Positions 46,075 through 54,076 of a DNA stretch of 64,000 nucleotides are shown here, piece after piece; the stretch's first letter is position 1; each line of letters begins with the position of its first letter. The notes beneath the pieces are model-generated. The model searched no databases and was not told the DNA's origin. It worked only from the letters and a program-made list of their open reading frames with translations. The position numbers were made by a program, and so were the translations under genes. The stretch comes from Siculibacillus lacustris. GTDB taxonomy: Bacteria; Pseudomonadota; Alphaproteobacteria; Rhizobiales; Ancalomicrobiaceae. The DNA lies in NCBI RefSeq assembly GCF_004328075.1, contig NZ_SJFN01000010.1:1-64000 (forward strand), given 5' to 3'.

Positions 46075-47207
46075 GGCTGGCCTCCGGTGCGCGGTTGCGC
46101 CTTGCGGGTGAGTTGATCGAGCGGCAGGTAGGGCTGGATCGCCCCCTCGCCCTTGCCCTGGTCGACGATCACCTTGTCCATGCCGGCGAAGACCCGTTCC
46201 ATGGTCTCGATGTAGAGGCGTTCACGCGTCACGTCGGGCGCCTGCCGATATTCGGTCAGGACCTTGGTGAAGCGATCGGCCTGGCCGCGCGCCTCTTCGA
46301 CGATGCGCTGGCGATAGGCCTGGGCCTGGGCGGTCACCGCCGCCGCCTGGCCGCGCGCTTCCGGGACGATCCGGTTGGCGTAGGTCTGCGCTTCGTTCGA
46401 CAACCGTTCGGCGTCGATGCGCGCCGCCTGGACGTCGCGGAACGAGTCGATGACCTGCACCGGCGGATTGACCTTGTGCATGTTCACGAGCCGGATCTCG
46501 ACGCCCGACTTGTAGGCGTCGAGGGTGTGCTGCATCAGATTCTTCACGTCGGTCTCGATGCGGCGCTGGTTCTCGGTGAGGATCAGCTCGATCGAGTTCT
46601 TGCCGACGATCTCGCGCATCGCGCTCTCGGCGATCGCCTTGACCGTGGCTTCCGGGTTCTGGATGTTGAACAGGAAGGCGCGGGCGTCCTTGACGTTCCA
46701 CTGCACCTTGAACGAGACGTCGATCATGTTCTCGTCGCCGGTCAGCATCAGGCTCTCGTCGGGGAGATCCTTGCCGGGGATGTTGCGGACCGTGTCCCAG
46801 TCGCGCTGGCCGACCGAGATCTCGCGGACCGCCAGGACCTTCGGCGTGAACACCTGACCGAACGGCGCCGGAACGTTGTAGTTCAGGCCCGGCGTGGTCT
46901 GGGCGGTCACCCGTCCGAGGATCAACTCGACCCCGAGCTCGTCGGGCTCGACCCGATAGAAGCCGGTCGCCGCCCACAGGGCCACCGCCGCCACCGCGGC
47001 GAGCGCCACGCCCTTGACGCCGAAGCCACCGAGACCGCCGCCCGACCCACCGCCACCCGGCAGCCAGTCCCGCAGCTTCTCCTGGCTGCGCCGCAGCAGT
47101 TCCTCGAGATCCGGCGGCTGATTGCCACCGGAGGGGCCGCGTGGTGGTTGACCCCAGGGCCCGCCGCCCTTCCATCCACCACCACCGTTCTGGTTGCTCC
47201 AGGGCAT
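46071..47207 (-). CDS. hflK: HflK, FtsH-protease modulator (SPFH/prohibitin domain)
   Basis: 378 residues from ATG 47207 with CAGAGGAAGCGAC upstream. The Gly-rich cytoplasmic N-terminus (MPWSNQNGGGGWKGGGPWG) is typical of HflK, followed by one membrane helix (about 68-88) and the SPFH domain (YRVEPDELGVELILGRVT). Partner of HflC. A 208-base gap with its own promoter candidate separates it from folA, so hflKC can be transcribed independently of thyA-folA. Confidence 0.95.
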   Translation of the reverse strand: MPWSNQNGGGGWKGGGPWGQPPRGPSGGNQPPDLEELLRRSQEKLRDWLPGGGGSGGGLGGFGVKGVALAAVAAVALWAATGFYRVEPDELGVELILGRVTAQTTPGLNYNVPAPFGQVFTPKVLAVREISVGQRDWDTVRNIPGKDLPDESLMLTGDENMIDVSFKVQWNVKDARAFLFNIQNPEATVKAIAESAMREIVGKNSIELILTENQRRIETDVKNLMQHTLDAYKSGVEIRLVNMHKVNPPVQVIDSFRDVQAARIDAERLSNEAQTYANRIVPEARGQAAAVTAQAQAYRQRIVEEARGQADRFTKVLTEYRQAPDVTRERLYIETMERVFAGMDKVIVDQGKGEGAIQPYLPLDQLTRKAQPRTGGQP

Positions 47208-47318
47208 GTCGCTTCCTCTGCCGGATCGTCCTCGGGCGGTCCTCGCCCCGCATCGTCCGCCGGCGGATACACATCCCCCGTCGGTCGTCGCGGTCGGCGG
47301 CGCCGAAGCTCGGGAAGG

Positions 47319-47347
47319 GTTATAGGTATCCGCCGGGTCGGTTTCAA
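47319..47347 (-). promoter_or_regulatory. promoter candidate of hflKC-degP
   Basis: On the minus strand TTGAAA (47347-47342) and TATAAC (47324-47319) are separated by exactly 17 bases. GTTGAA plus CCTATAA also resembles the heat-shock (RpoH) promoters of alphaproteobacteria, which would suit membrane proteases. The resulting 5'-UTR would be about 105 bases. Confidence 0.6.
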
Positions 47348-47415
47348 CGGAGCGACACGACTTCCCCGCCCGCGAACGTCGCAAGAACGCGGAAATCGTG
47401 AAGATCACGCGATGT

Positions 47416-47934
47416 TCACCGGCGTCGCAGTGTGACGAAGGCGAAGTCGGCCTCGTCGCGCTCGGTCCGCACCCCCGCCACCCGCGCCGTCTCCCGCCAC
47501 TCGGCCGGGTCGAGGACGGGGAACAGCGCCGCCCCGCGCGGATAGGGTTCGAGCGCCACTTCGGTCAGTTCGATGCGGGTGGCGAAGGGCAGCGCCGCGG
47601 CATAGATCTCGCCGCCGCCGACCACCGCGATCGCGCCCGCCCCGCTCGCCTCGGCCACGCGACGGCCGATCGCGAAGGCCGCATCCAGCGAATCCGCGAT
47701 CTCGACCCCGTCGAGCACCAGATCCGGATCGCGCGACACCACGATGGTCGTGCGTCCCGGCAGCGGCCGGCCGATCGAGGCATGGGTGCGCCGCCCCATC
47801 ACCATCGGCAGGCCGAAGGTCAGTTCCTTGAAGTGCTTGAGGTCCGACGACAGGTGCCAGGGCAGCTTCCCGTCGCGGCCGATCACCCGGTTGGTGGCGG
47901 CGGCGACCACGAAGAAGATCTCCGGCGCGCTCAT
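47416..47934 (-). CDS. folA: dihydrofolate reductase
   Basis: 172 residues from ATG 47934. Family residues are visible: VVAAATNRVIGRDGKLPWHLSSDLKHFKELT (Met20-loop region and catalytic Asp), VVMGRRTHASIGRPLPGR and VVGGGEIYAAALP. It reduces dihydrofolate made by ThyA, whose gene lies two genes upstream in the same transcription unit. The start overlaps the GNAT stop by 4 bases (ATGA). Confidence 0.96.
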   Translation of the reverse strand: MSAPEIFFVVAAATNRVIGRDGKLPWHLSSDLKHFKELTFGLPMVMGRRTHASIGRPLPGRTTIVVSRDPDLVLDGVEIADSLDAAFAIGRRVAEASGAGAIAVVGGGEIYAAALPFATRIELTEVALEPYPRGAALFPVLDPAEWRETARVAGVRTERDEADFAFVTLRRR

Positions 47935-48476
47935 TCGCCCCTCCCCTCGCCGTCCTCGAAGTCGGAGAGCCCGAGCGACACCGCCTCGTTGCCGCGCCGT
48001 CCCTCGGCGAGTTCGACCAGCGCCGCGTCGGTGACCCGGAACACCGTCCATTCGTCCATCGAGATCGAGCCGAGCGACTTGTAGAAGGCGATCGATGGTT
48101 CGTTCCAATCGAGCACCCACCATTCGAAGCGCCCGAGGCCCTCGTCGACGCAGCGCTTGGCGAGATGGCGCAGCAGCGCCTTGCCGATGCCGTGGCCCTG
48201 GTGCTCCGGCTCGACGAACAGGTCCTCGAGGTAGATGCCGTGGCGACCGCGGAAGGTCGAGAAATTGTAGAACCACATGGCGAAACCGACCGGCACGCCG
48301 TCGAGTTCGGCGAATTCGCAGAACACCCGCGGGTTGTCGCAGAACAGCGCGTCGTCGAGCATCGCCTCGGTGGCGACCAACTCGTGGTCGAGCTTCTCGT
48401 AGGCCGAGAGTTTCTGGACGAAATTCAGGATCAGGCCGGCTTCCCCCGGCCGGGCGGAACGGATGGTCACGGTCAT
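47931..48476 (-). CDS. GNAT-family N-acetyltransferase (SAT1-like)
   Basis: 181 residues from ATG 48476. The acetyl-CoA site is LEDLFVEPEHQGHGIGKALLRHLA (Q/RxxGxG/A), and WWVLDWNEPSIAFYKSLG is the diamine-acetyltransferase-like C-terminal signature. Substrate unknown; polyamine- or amino-acid-like amines are typical for this subgroup. It is wedged between thyA and folA with tight spacing (13 bases after thyA, ATGA overlap with folA). Confidence 0.9.
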   Translation of the reverse strand: MTVTIRSARPGEAGLILNFVQKLSAYEKLDHELVATEAMLDDALFCDNPRVFCEFAELDGVPVGFAMWFYNFSTFRGRHGIYLEDLFVEPEHQGHGIGKALLRHLAKRCVDEGLGRFEWWVLDWNEPSIAFYKSLGSISMDEWTVFRVTDAALVELAEGRRGNEAVSLGLSDFEDGEGRGE

Positions 48477-48489
48477 GTCGGGGCCTCGC

Positions 48490-49284
48490 TCACACCGCAA
48501 CCGGTGCCTTGATGTGGGGATGCGGATCGTAGTCGATCAGCGTGAAGTGCTCGAAGCGGAAATCGGAAAGCCGCGTGACGCTCGGATCGAGCCGCATCCG
48601 CGGCAGCGGCCGCGGCGTGCGGGCCAGCTGCAGCTCGGTCTGCTCCAGATGGTTCAGATAGAGATGGGTGTCGCCGAGCACATGGACGAAGTCGCCGGGC
48701 TCCAACCCGGTCACCTGCGCCATCATCATCGTCAGGAGCGCGTAAGAAGCGATGTTGAACGGCACGCCGAGGAACACGTCGGCGGAACGCTGATAGAGCT
48801 GGCACGACAGCCGCCCGTCGGCGACGTAGAACTGGAACAGCGCGTGGCAGGGCGGCAGCTTCATCTTCGGGATGTCGGCCGGGTTCCAGGCCGAGACGAT
48901 CAGCCGCCGGCTGTCGGGATTGCGCCGGATCTCCGCCTCGACCCAGGCGATCTGGTCGATGGTGCCGCCGTCCGGGGTCGGCCACGACCGCCACTGGTGG
49001 CCGTAGACCGGACCGAGATCGCCGGCTTCGTCGGCCCACTCGTCCCAGATCGACACGCCGTTGGCCTTCAGATAGGCGATGTTGGTGTCGCCCTTGAGGA
49101 ACCACAGCAGTTCGTGGACGATCGACTTCAGATGCAGCTTCTTGGTGGTCACCAGCGGAAACCCGTCGGCGAGATCGAAACGCATCTGATGGCCGAACAC
49201 CGAGCGGGTGCCGGTGCCGGTGCGGTCGGTCTTGACGGCGCCCTCGGCGAGGACACGGCGCATCAGGTCGAGATACTGTTTCAT
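48490..49284 (-). CDS. thyA: thymidylate synthase
   Basis: 264 residues from ATG 49284, exactly the length of E. coli ThyA. The nucleophile is Cys146 in [12 protein letters not shown], followed by [24 protein letters not shown]. The phosphate-binding [11 protein letters not shown] is at the N-terminus. It makes dTMP from dUMP with methylene-tetrahydrofolate and releases dihydrofolate for FolA in the same operon. Confidence 0.97.
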   Translation of the reverse strand: MKQYLDLMRRVLAEGAVKTDRTGTGTRSVFGHQMRFDLADGFPLVTTKKLHLKSIVHELLWFLKGDTNIAYLKANGVSIWDEWADEAGDLGPVYGHQWRSWPTPDGGTIDQIAWVEAEIRRNPDSRRLIVSAWNPADIPKMKLPPCHALFQFYVADGRLSCQLYQRSADVFLGVPFNIASYALLTMMMAQVTGLEPGDFVHVLGDTHLYLNHLEQTELQLARTPRPLPRMRLDPSVTRLSDFRFEHFTLIDYDPHPHIKAPVAV

Positions 49285-49418
49285 CGGACCCCACCTCGAA
49301 CCTCGAATCGCCGCTCGGGCGACCTTCGACACTTGAAGCCTCGCGACCCGTCCGGCAAGCACCCGGGCGTCGCATCGCCACCTGCCCGGCCACCGCTGCC
49401 GGAACCGAGGACCCGCCC

Positions 49419-49802
49419 ATGGCCATCGCCCACGTCGCCCTGTGGACACCCGATCTCGACGCTTCCGCCCGCTTCTGGGCCGACTGGTTCGGCGCCGAGG
49501 TCGGCGACGTCTACGAGAGCCGCCGCCGTCCCGGATTCCGCTCGCGCTTCGTCCGGTTCGCCGACGGACCGGCGATCGAACTGATGACCGGCCCCTGGCT
49601 CGCCGGACCGGCGCCGACCGAAGAGCAGGTCGGTTGGGCCCATGTCGCGATCACGCTCGGCTCCGAACCGGCGGTGCGCGATCTCGCCGAGCGTCTGGCG
49701 CTCGAAGGCTGTCTGGTCTCGCCGCCGCGCACCACCGGCGACGGCTTCTATGAGGCGGTGATCCGTTCGCCCGAAGGCGCATTGATCGAGATCACCGCCT
49801 GA
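49419..49802 (+). CDS. VOC (glyoxalase/bleomycin-resistance) family protein
   Basis: 127 residues with paired beta-alpha-beta-beta-beta modules: [31 protein letters not shown] and [21 protein letters not shown]...[18 protein letters not shown]. Metal ligands of lactoylglutathione-lyase-like proteins (His in AHVAL and AHVAI, Glu in LIEI) are retained. Substrate unknown. It is divergent from thyA and convergent with the LysR gene 11 bases away. Confidence 0.88.
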   Translation: MAIAHVALWTPDLDASARFWADWFGAEVGDVYESRRRPGFRSRFVRFADGPAIELMTGPWLAGPAPTEEQVGWAHVAITLGSEPAVRDLAERLALEGCLVSPPRTTGDGFYEAVIRSPEGALIEITA

Positions 49803-49813
49803 GCGCATCCGCC

Positions 49814-50764
49814 TCATTCCGCCGCGACCCGGACGCCGCCCGCCGCCAACTCCGCCTGGAAGCTCTGGATGATGTGGCCCATCAGCGCCTCGACCGCCGG
49901 GCCGGTGGCTCGCGAGGCCCGGATCATCTGAATTTCGTAGGATCCGATGGGCGGCAGCAGGTGGTCGTCGATCGGCACGATCTCGCCCTCGATGACGCTG
50001 CGCGGGATCGGCGCCACCGCGAGATCGGCGAGCACCGCCGCGACCTGGCCCACGTAGTGCTGGCTCGAATAGGCCACCCGGTAGGGGATGCCGGCATTGT
50101 CGAGCGTCTCCATCGCCTTCGACCGCCAGGAACAGGTGGTGCCGGAGACGGCGAGCGGCAGCGGCCGCTTCAGATGCGCCTCGCCCCACCGCGCCCCCGC
50201 CCACACCAGCCGCTCGCGATGGACCACCGTCCCGGTGATCGGGATCGGACAACCGAGCCCCGAACTGATCAGGACGATGTCCACCAGCCCCGCTTCGAGC
50301 CGCCCGGCCAGTTCGGTGCTGGGCCGGCAGTCGACGTCGACCTGGACATGGGGGTGACTGGCCGCGAATCGCGCCAGGATCGGCGGCAGGAAGCGCGTCG
50401 CATAGTCGTCGGGCGTGCCGAGCCGCACCATGCCGGCGGTGTCGGCGCAGCGGAAGCGCGCCAGCACCTCGTCGTTCAGCCGCAGGATCCGCCGGGCGTA
50501 GCCGAGCAGGTCGTCGCCGGCCTCGGTGAAGGCGACGTTGCGGCCGTCCTTGGCGAAGATCGGCCGCCCGACGATCTCTTCGAGCCGCTTCATCTGCATC
50601 GACACCGCCGACGGCGTGCGGAACACCGCCTGCGCCGCGCGGGTGAACGAGCCGGTGCGCTGGACCGCCACCAGGGTCTTCAGGAGATCGATCTCGAGCA
50701 TCGGCGCTCCGCTCGGTGCGACTTCGGCCACCGGTCTCTCGATGTCCTGCACGATCTCGTTCAT
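49814..50764 (-). CDS. LysR-type transcriptional regulator
   Basis: 316 residues from ATG 50764 (GAGGGGACG upstream); a start at 50791 is less likely. The helix-turn-helix (about 24-82) reads LLKTLVAVQRTGSFTRAAQAVFRTPSAVSMQMKRLEEIVGRPIF. The effector domain (about 110-300) has VRLGTPDDYATRFLPPILARFAASHPHV. It is divergent from a DUF1127-like small protein, with palindromes between, so that gene is the most likely target. The inducer is unknown. Confidence 0.93.
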   Translation of the reverse strand: MNEIVQDIERPVAEVAPSGAPMLEIDLLKTLVAVQRTGSFTRAAQAVFRTPSAVSMQMKRLEEIVGRPIFAKDGRNVAFTEAGDDLLGYARRILRLNDEVLARFRCADTAGMVRLGTPDDYATRFLPPILARFAASHPHVQVDVDCRPSTELAGRLEAGLVDIVLISSGLGCPIPITGTVVHRERLVWAGARWGEAHLKRPLPLAVSGTTCSWRSKAMETLDNAGIPYRVAYSSQHYVGQVAAVLADLAVAPIPRSVIEGEIVPIDDHLLPPIGSYEIQMIRASRATGPAVEALMGHIIQSFQAELAAGGVRVAAE

Positions 50765-50794
50765 GACGACGTCCCCTCGCCTTGTGGTCAATAT

Positions 50795-50838
50795 TTCTGA
50801 CGAGAATGATTAGTCCTTTTCGTTTGATTGATCAATCA
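50795..50838. promoter_or_regulatory. two palindromes between LysR and the DUF1127-like gene
   Basis: TTCT-GACG-AGAA (50795-50806) and the perfect 14-base palindrome TGATTGATCAATCA (50825-50838) lie 30-75 bases upstream of the LysR start, in an AT-rich patch of an otherwise GC-rich gap. Both are candidate regulator sites for the divergent pair. Confidence 0.5.
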
Positions 50839-50940
50839 CCCGATGCGATCGTCCGAACGTCGGCCGGACGATTTCCGGCTTCCCCCAGCCCCCCTGTTCC
50901 CCGGCGCGCGCCTCGGCCGCACCGAACGAGGAGTCGTGCC

Positions 50941-51204
50941 ATGCGCGATGCCGCTCTCGAGATCGCCCTCCGCGGCGACGACTTCGCCCTCTCCTACGGC
51001 GATCGGCTGGGCCGGGCGCTGGTCCGCCTGTGGCGCGACGTCACCGCCGCCGGCGGTCGCCGACCGGACCGACTCGACGGCCACGATCCTCGCCGCCTCG
51101 CCGATCTCGGCCTGTCGCCGGCCGATCTGCCGGTCGCGTCCGATCCCTTCGCGGCGGCGGGGCGCGGCTGGCCGGCCGGCGAGGACCGCTGGCGGCGACT
51201 GTGA
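50941..51204 (+). CDS. DUF1127-like small protein
   Basis: 87 residues from ATG 50941. The core RRLADLGLSPADLPVASDPF matches the C-terminal part of DUF1127 proteins (pattern LADIGLSRADI), preceded by a basic helix GRALVRLWRDV. Family members are short, RNA- or protein-binding regulators involved in phosphate, stress or sRNA control in alphaproteobacteria. Divergence from LysR is a recurrent arrangement. No obvious Shine-Dalgarno is seen. Confidence 0.7.
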   Translation: MRDAALEIALRGDDFALSYGDRLGRALVRLWRDVTAAGGRRPDRLDGHDPRRLADLGLSPADLPVASDPFAAAGRGWPAGEDRWRRL

Positions 51205-51299
51205 CCGAAGTGGGGACGGCGGTGCGGCGGAGCGGTCACGCCGCGGGTCTTTTTCGTCAGGCCCTTTCCCCGCCGCGACGGCTCACCTATATTGGGAGT

Positions 51300-51636
51300 G
51301 CCGTCGCAAGACGGCTATGGCGATAAACGAGCGGTGTAATACGCCTTTCGGACCCGGGGGCAGTACCCGGCGCCTCCACCCGAGCCCATCGGACGGTCCC
51401 AGGACGGATCGGCGGCGGTGGGTTCCGGCGGGGGCGAACTAGGATCGACGAGGGTCTAAAAACCGATCTTTTGCCCGGCATGATACCGCCGTTATCGGGT
51501 CAAACTATAGTTGCCAACGACAACTATGCTCCGGTTGCAGTGGCCGCGTGAGCGGTTTCTGACTCCGGTTACAAGTCCTGACGTGTAGCAGCGATCAGGC
51601 GGGGTTCGGAGGCACCCGGCAACAGAAGCCTCCACT
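51300..51636 (+). ncRNA. ssrA: two-piece (circularly permuted) tmRNA
   Basis: The acceptor piece comes first: GAGCGGTGTAATACGCC, then a T-arm-like CCGGG...CCCGG, then CGCCTCC-ACC at 51371-51380. That end pairs over 7 bp with GGGGGCG at 51430-51436, the 5' end of the coding piece. The tag frame (51513-51551) encodes ANDNYAPVAVAA-stop, the alphaproteobacterial type. A 6-bp hairpin GGAGGC...GCCTCC closes the 3' side (51608-51633). TATATT at 51288-51293 may be the -10. The full CCA is not encoded (ACCC). Exact ends are estimates. Confidence 0.92.
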
Positions 51637-51798
51637 TTCTCGTCCGTGAGGCGCGCCTGCGGTCTCCTTCGACCCGGCGGGCCGAAACGGAGCGACGATG
51701 GTCGCGGACTCATCCGAGCCTTTCGGTGGGGCCGAGATCGTGGATCGTGCCCGACCCCCGGCCGCCGTCCGGTGGCTTCCTCATCGAGTTCGAGACGC

Positions 51799-52359
51799 AT
51801 GACTCAGGATCTCATCCGCTACGACGTTCTGGTGCAGGAAGCCTTGCGCGGCGTCGTCCGCAAGGTGATCGGCGAAATCGCCAAGACCGGCCTGCCCGGC
51901 GATCACCATTTCTACATCTCCTTCGACACCGGCCACCCCGGCGTGCGCCTGTCGGGTCGTCTCCGGCAACGCTACCCGAGCGAGATGACGATCATTCTGC
52001 AGCACCAGTATTGGGAGCTGGTGGTCAACGAATCCTGGTTCGAGGTCGGCCTGTCCTTCTCCGGAATCCCCGAGAAGCTGCACGTGCCCTTCGCCGCGGT
52101 GAAGGGCTTCGTCGATCCGTCGGTCGAATTCGGCCTGCAGTTCGAGGTGCTGCACGAGGACGCCGTCGCCGAGGCGCCGGCGGCCGAACCCGAGGGCCCG
52201 CGTCTGGTGCCGGTCGAGGCCTCGACCATTCCGTCGATCGCCGCCGCACCACCGGCACCGACGCCCGCCGCCGCCGCCGAGCCGGTCGCCGAAGCCGTAC
52301 CGGACGTGCCGGCGACCGCGACGGTGTTGTCGCTCGACAAGTTCCGCAAGAAGCCCTGA
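51799..52359 (+). CDS. sspB: SspB-family ClpXP adaptor
   Basis: 186 residues from ATG 51799. The alphaproteobacterial SspB core is clear: IRYDVLVQEALRGVVRKVIGEIAKTGLPGDHHFYISFDTGHPGV and LQHQYWELVV...FSGIPEKLHVPFAAVKGFVDPSV. After a variable Ala/Pro linker it ends VLSLDKFRKKP, the short tail used to bind ClpX. It delivers ssrA-tagged proteins to ClpXP. The tmRNA gene ends 160 bases upstream, so the tag and its adaptor are neighbours. Confidence 0.94.
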   Translation: MTQDLIRYDVLVQEALRGVVRKVIGEIAKTGLPGDHHFYISFDTGHPGVRLSGRLRQRYPSEMTIILQHQYWELVVNESWFEVGLSFSGIPEKLHVPFAAVKGFVDPSVEFGLQFEVLHEDAVAEAPAAEPEGPRLVPVEASTIPSIAAAPPAPTPAAAAEPVAEAVPDVPATATVLSLDKFRKKP

Positions 52360-52382
52360 GGACGCGCTCGCCGGAGGCCGCG

Positions 52383-52580
52383 ATGGTCGAGATTCTGAGC
52401 CTCGCCAAGGCCCGCAAGGCGCGCGACCGCGCCGCCGAGCGTCGCACCGCCGAGGAGAATCGCGTCCGCTTCGGCCGTACCCGCGCCGAGCGCGACACGG
52501 CCGAGCGTGAATCCGCAGATGCCGCCCGCCGCCTCGACGGCCACCGCCGCGACGACGCCGGCGACGATCCGTCCGCCTGA
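52383..52580 (+). CDS. DUF4169 small protein
   Basis: 65 residues, highly charged and predicted helical: VEILSLAKARKARDRAAERRTAEENRVRFGRTRAERD. The N-terminal LxKARKA...R.AAEN..RFGRTKAE pattern defines DUF4169. It starts 23 bases after sspB and is usually found in this position in Hyphomicrobiales. Function unknown; the basic helix could bind nucleic acid. Confidence 0.85.
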   Translation: MVEILSLAKARKARDRAAERRTAEENRVRFGRTRAERDTAERESADAARRLDGHRRDDAGDDPSA

Positions 52581-52600
52581 TCCGCCGCGGGAGACTCCCG

Positions 52601-52804
52601 ATGGAAAAGCGCTCCATGACGATCGCCGGCCACCGCACCTCGGTGGCCCTCGAGCCGGAATATTGGCAGGTTCTCGAACGCATCGCCGCGGCCCGCGGCC
52701 GCACGCTGGCCACTCTGGTCGCCGAGATCGACGGCGCCCGCGCCCCCACCCGCAACCTCGCCTCGGCGATCCGCGTCGCGATCCTCACCGCCCCCGAACG
52801 CTGA
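52601..52804 (+). CDS. ribbon-helix-helix domain protein
   Basis: 67 residues. The beta strand RSMTIAGHRTSVALEPEYWQVLERIAAARGRTLATLVAEID is a ribbon-helix-helix (RHH_4) DNA-binding unit, followed by a C-terminal helix NLASAIRVAILT. It lies 20 bases after the DUF4169 gene, so sspB-DUF4169-RHH looks like one operon. Target DNA unknown. No toxin gene is adjacent, so an antitoxin role is unlikely. Confidence 0.88.
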   Translation: MEKRSMTIAGHRTSVALEPEYWQVLERIAAARGRTLATLVAEIDGARAPTRNLASAIRVAILTAPER

Positions 52805-52826
52805 CGCATCGGTCGGCGCGTCGCCG

Positions 52827-54062
52827 TCAGCCGCCCCACAGGGCGAACAGCGGCGTCGAGACGAACGCCAGGACGACGATCAGGCCCCGACGCGCGCCCT
52901 TTGCGAACGGCGCCGGCAGGCGATCGAGGCCGATCACCACGGCGAAGGCGAAGACCGGCCAGACCCCTAGAAAATAGCGCGGCTGGGCCTCCGACAGGAT
53001 TCCGGCGGCCCGGAAGTTCGACCAGCCGTGTAGGCCCACCAACGCCAGCACCACCGCGGTGGCGATCACCCCGGCGCGCGCGAGGTCACGGGTCCCGTCG
53101 TCCGCCCCACGCCCGCCGGGCAGCGCCGCGAGCGCCGACACGGCGAGGAGACCGAGCAGCGGCAGCACGTCGAGGCGGTGTTGGACGAAGGGGAAACGGG
53201 CGCCGAGCTCGTGGAAGAACCAGGCCGCGTAAATCCCGGGCGTGATCGCCGCCCGGGTGGCGTCGTCGGCGCGCAGGAACCAGTCGGGAAACGGATCGGG
53301 CAGCCACACCGGCGTGCCGAACTGCAACCACACCGCGGCGGTCGGCACCGCGCCGAGCACCGCGCCGGCGACGAGCCACGCCCCGGTGCGACCGAAGAAG
53401 GGCGCGTCACCGCGCCGGACCTCGAAGAGATGGGCGACGGCAAGGAAAGTGCCGGCCGCGACGAAGCCGTTGAGCTTGGTCCAGCCGATCGCCGCCAGCA
53501 CCAGACCCGCGAGCAGCGGCCGGCGTCGCGACCCCGCCCAGGCCCACAGCAGCAGCCCGACTTCGGCGACCAGCAGATCGTCGTTGTTGACCAGAGCGCC
53601 CATCTTGGTGGTCTCCGACAGGCCGAAGACCAGGATCACCAGCAGGACCTTGGCCTCGCCGCCGACGAGCCGGGCGGCGAGCGTCCGGGCGGTCAGCGTC
53701 AGCCCGCCGATCACCAGGGCGACGTCGACGAGGCGCAGCGGCAGCGGATCTCGCGGGAAGGCGCGGGTCAGCGGCGTCATCAGCAGGTGATAGAGCGGCG
53801 GGTGGGCGAGATGGTTGGTCGCGGTCGTCCACGTGACGAGATCGGGCGCCAGCACCCGGTAGCTGCCATAGAGCGGGAACAGGGTCGGATGCTCGGCCAG
53901 CGCCACGGCGAAGGAATAGTGCTGGATCTCGTCGAAGAGATTGCCGATCGGCAACCGCCAAGCCCCGGCCAGCAGATGGACCGTGAACAGCGCCGCCCAC
54001 ACCGGCAGCACCATCGCGGCGGGATCGAAGGGCGCGGACGCCGGCGATCGATCGGCGACCAT
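52827..54062 (-). CDS. polytopic GT-C-like (PMT/ArnT-type) membrane protein
   Basis: 411 residues from ATG 54062 with GAGGCGAGGG upstream. About ten membrane helices; the first periplasmic loop has the acidic motif FDEIQHYSF and then HLAHPPLYHLLMTP, both features of lipid-linked-sugar glycosyltransferases of the GT-C fold. No substrate or family signature allows a finer name. It starts 14 bases after the helicase stop on the same strand and may be co-transcribed. Confidence 0.72.
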   Translation of the reverse strand: MVADRSPASAPFDPAAMVLPVWAALFTVHLLAGAWRLPIGNLFDEIQHYSFAVALAEHPTLFPLYGSYRVLAPDLVTWTTATNHLAHPPLYHLLMTPLTRAFPRDPLPLRLVDVALVIGGLTLTARTLAARLVGGEAKVLLVILVFGLSETTKMGALVNNDDLLVAEVGLLLWAWAGSRRRPLLAGLVLAAIGWTKLNGFVAAGTFLAVAHLFEVRRGDAPFFGRTGAWLVAGAVLGAVPTAAVWLQFGTPVWLPDPFPDWFLRADDATRAAITPGIYAAWFFHELGARFPFVQHRLDVLPLLGLLAVSALAALPGGRGADDGTRDLARAGVIATAVVLALVGLHGWSNFRAAGILSEAQPRYFLGVWPVFAFAVVIGLDRLPAPFAKGARRGLIVVLAFVSTPLFALWGG

Positions 54063-54076
54063 CGCGCGCCCTCGCC

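Noticed and set aside
53407-54000. Alternative minus-strand frame inside the GT-C-like gene
   Set aside because: It is a shifted frame of a clear polytopic membrane protein and has no hydrophobic periodicity.
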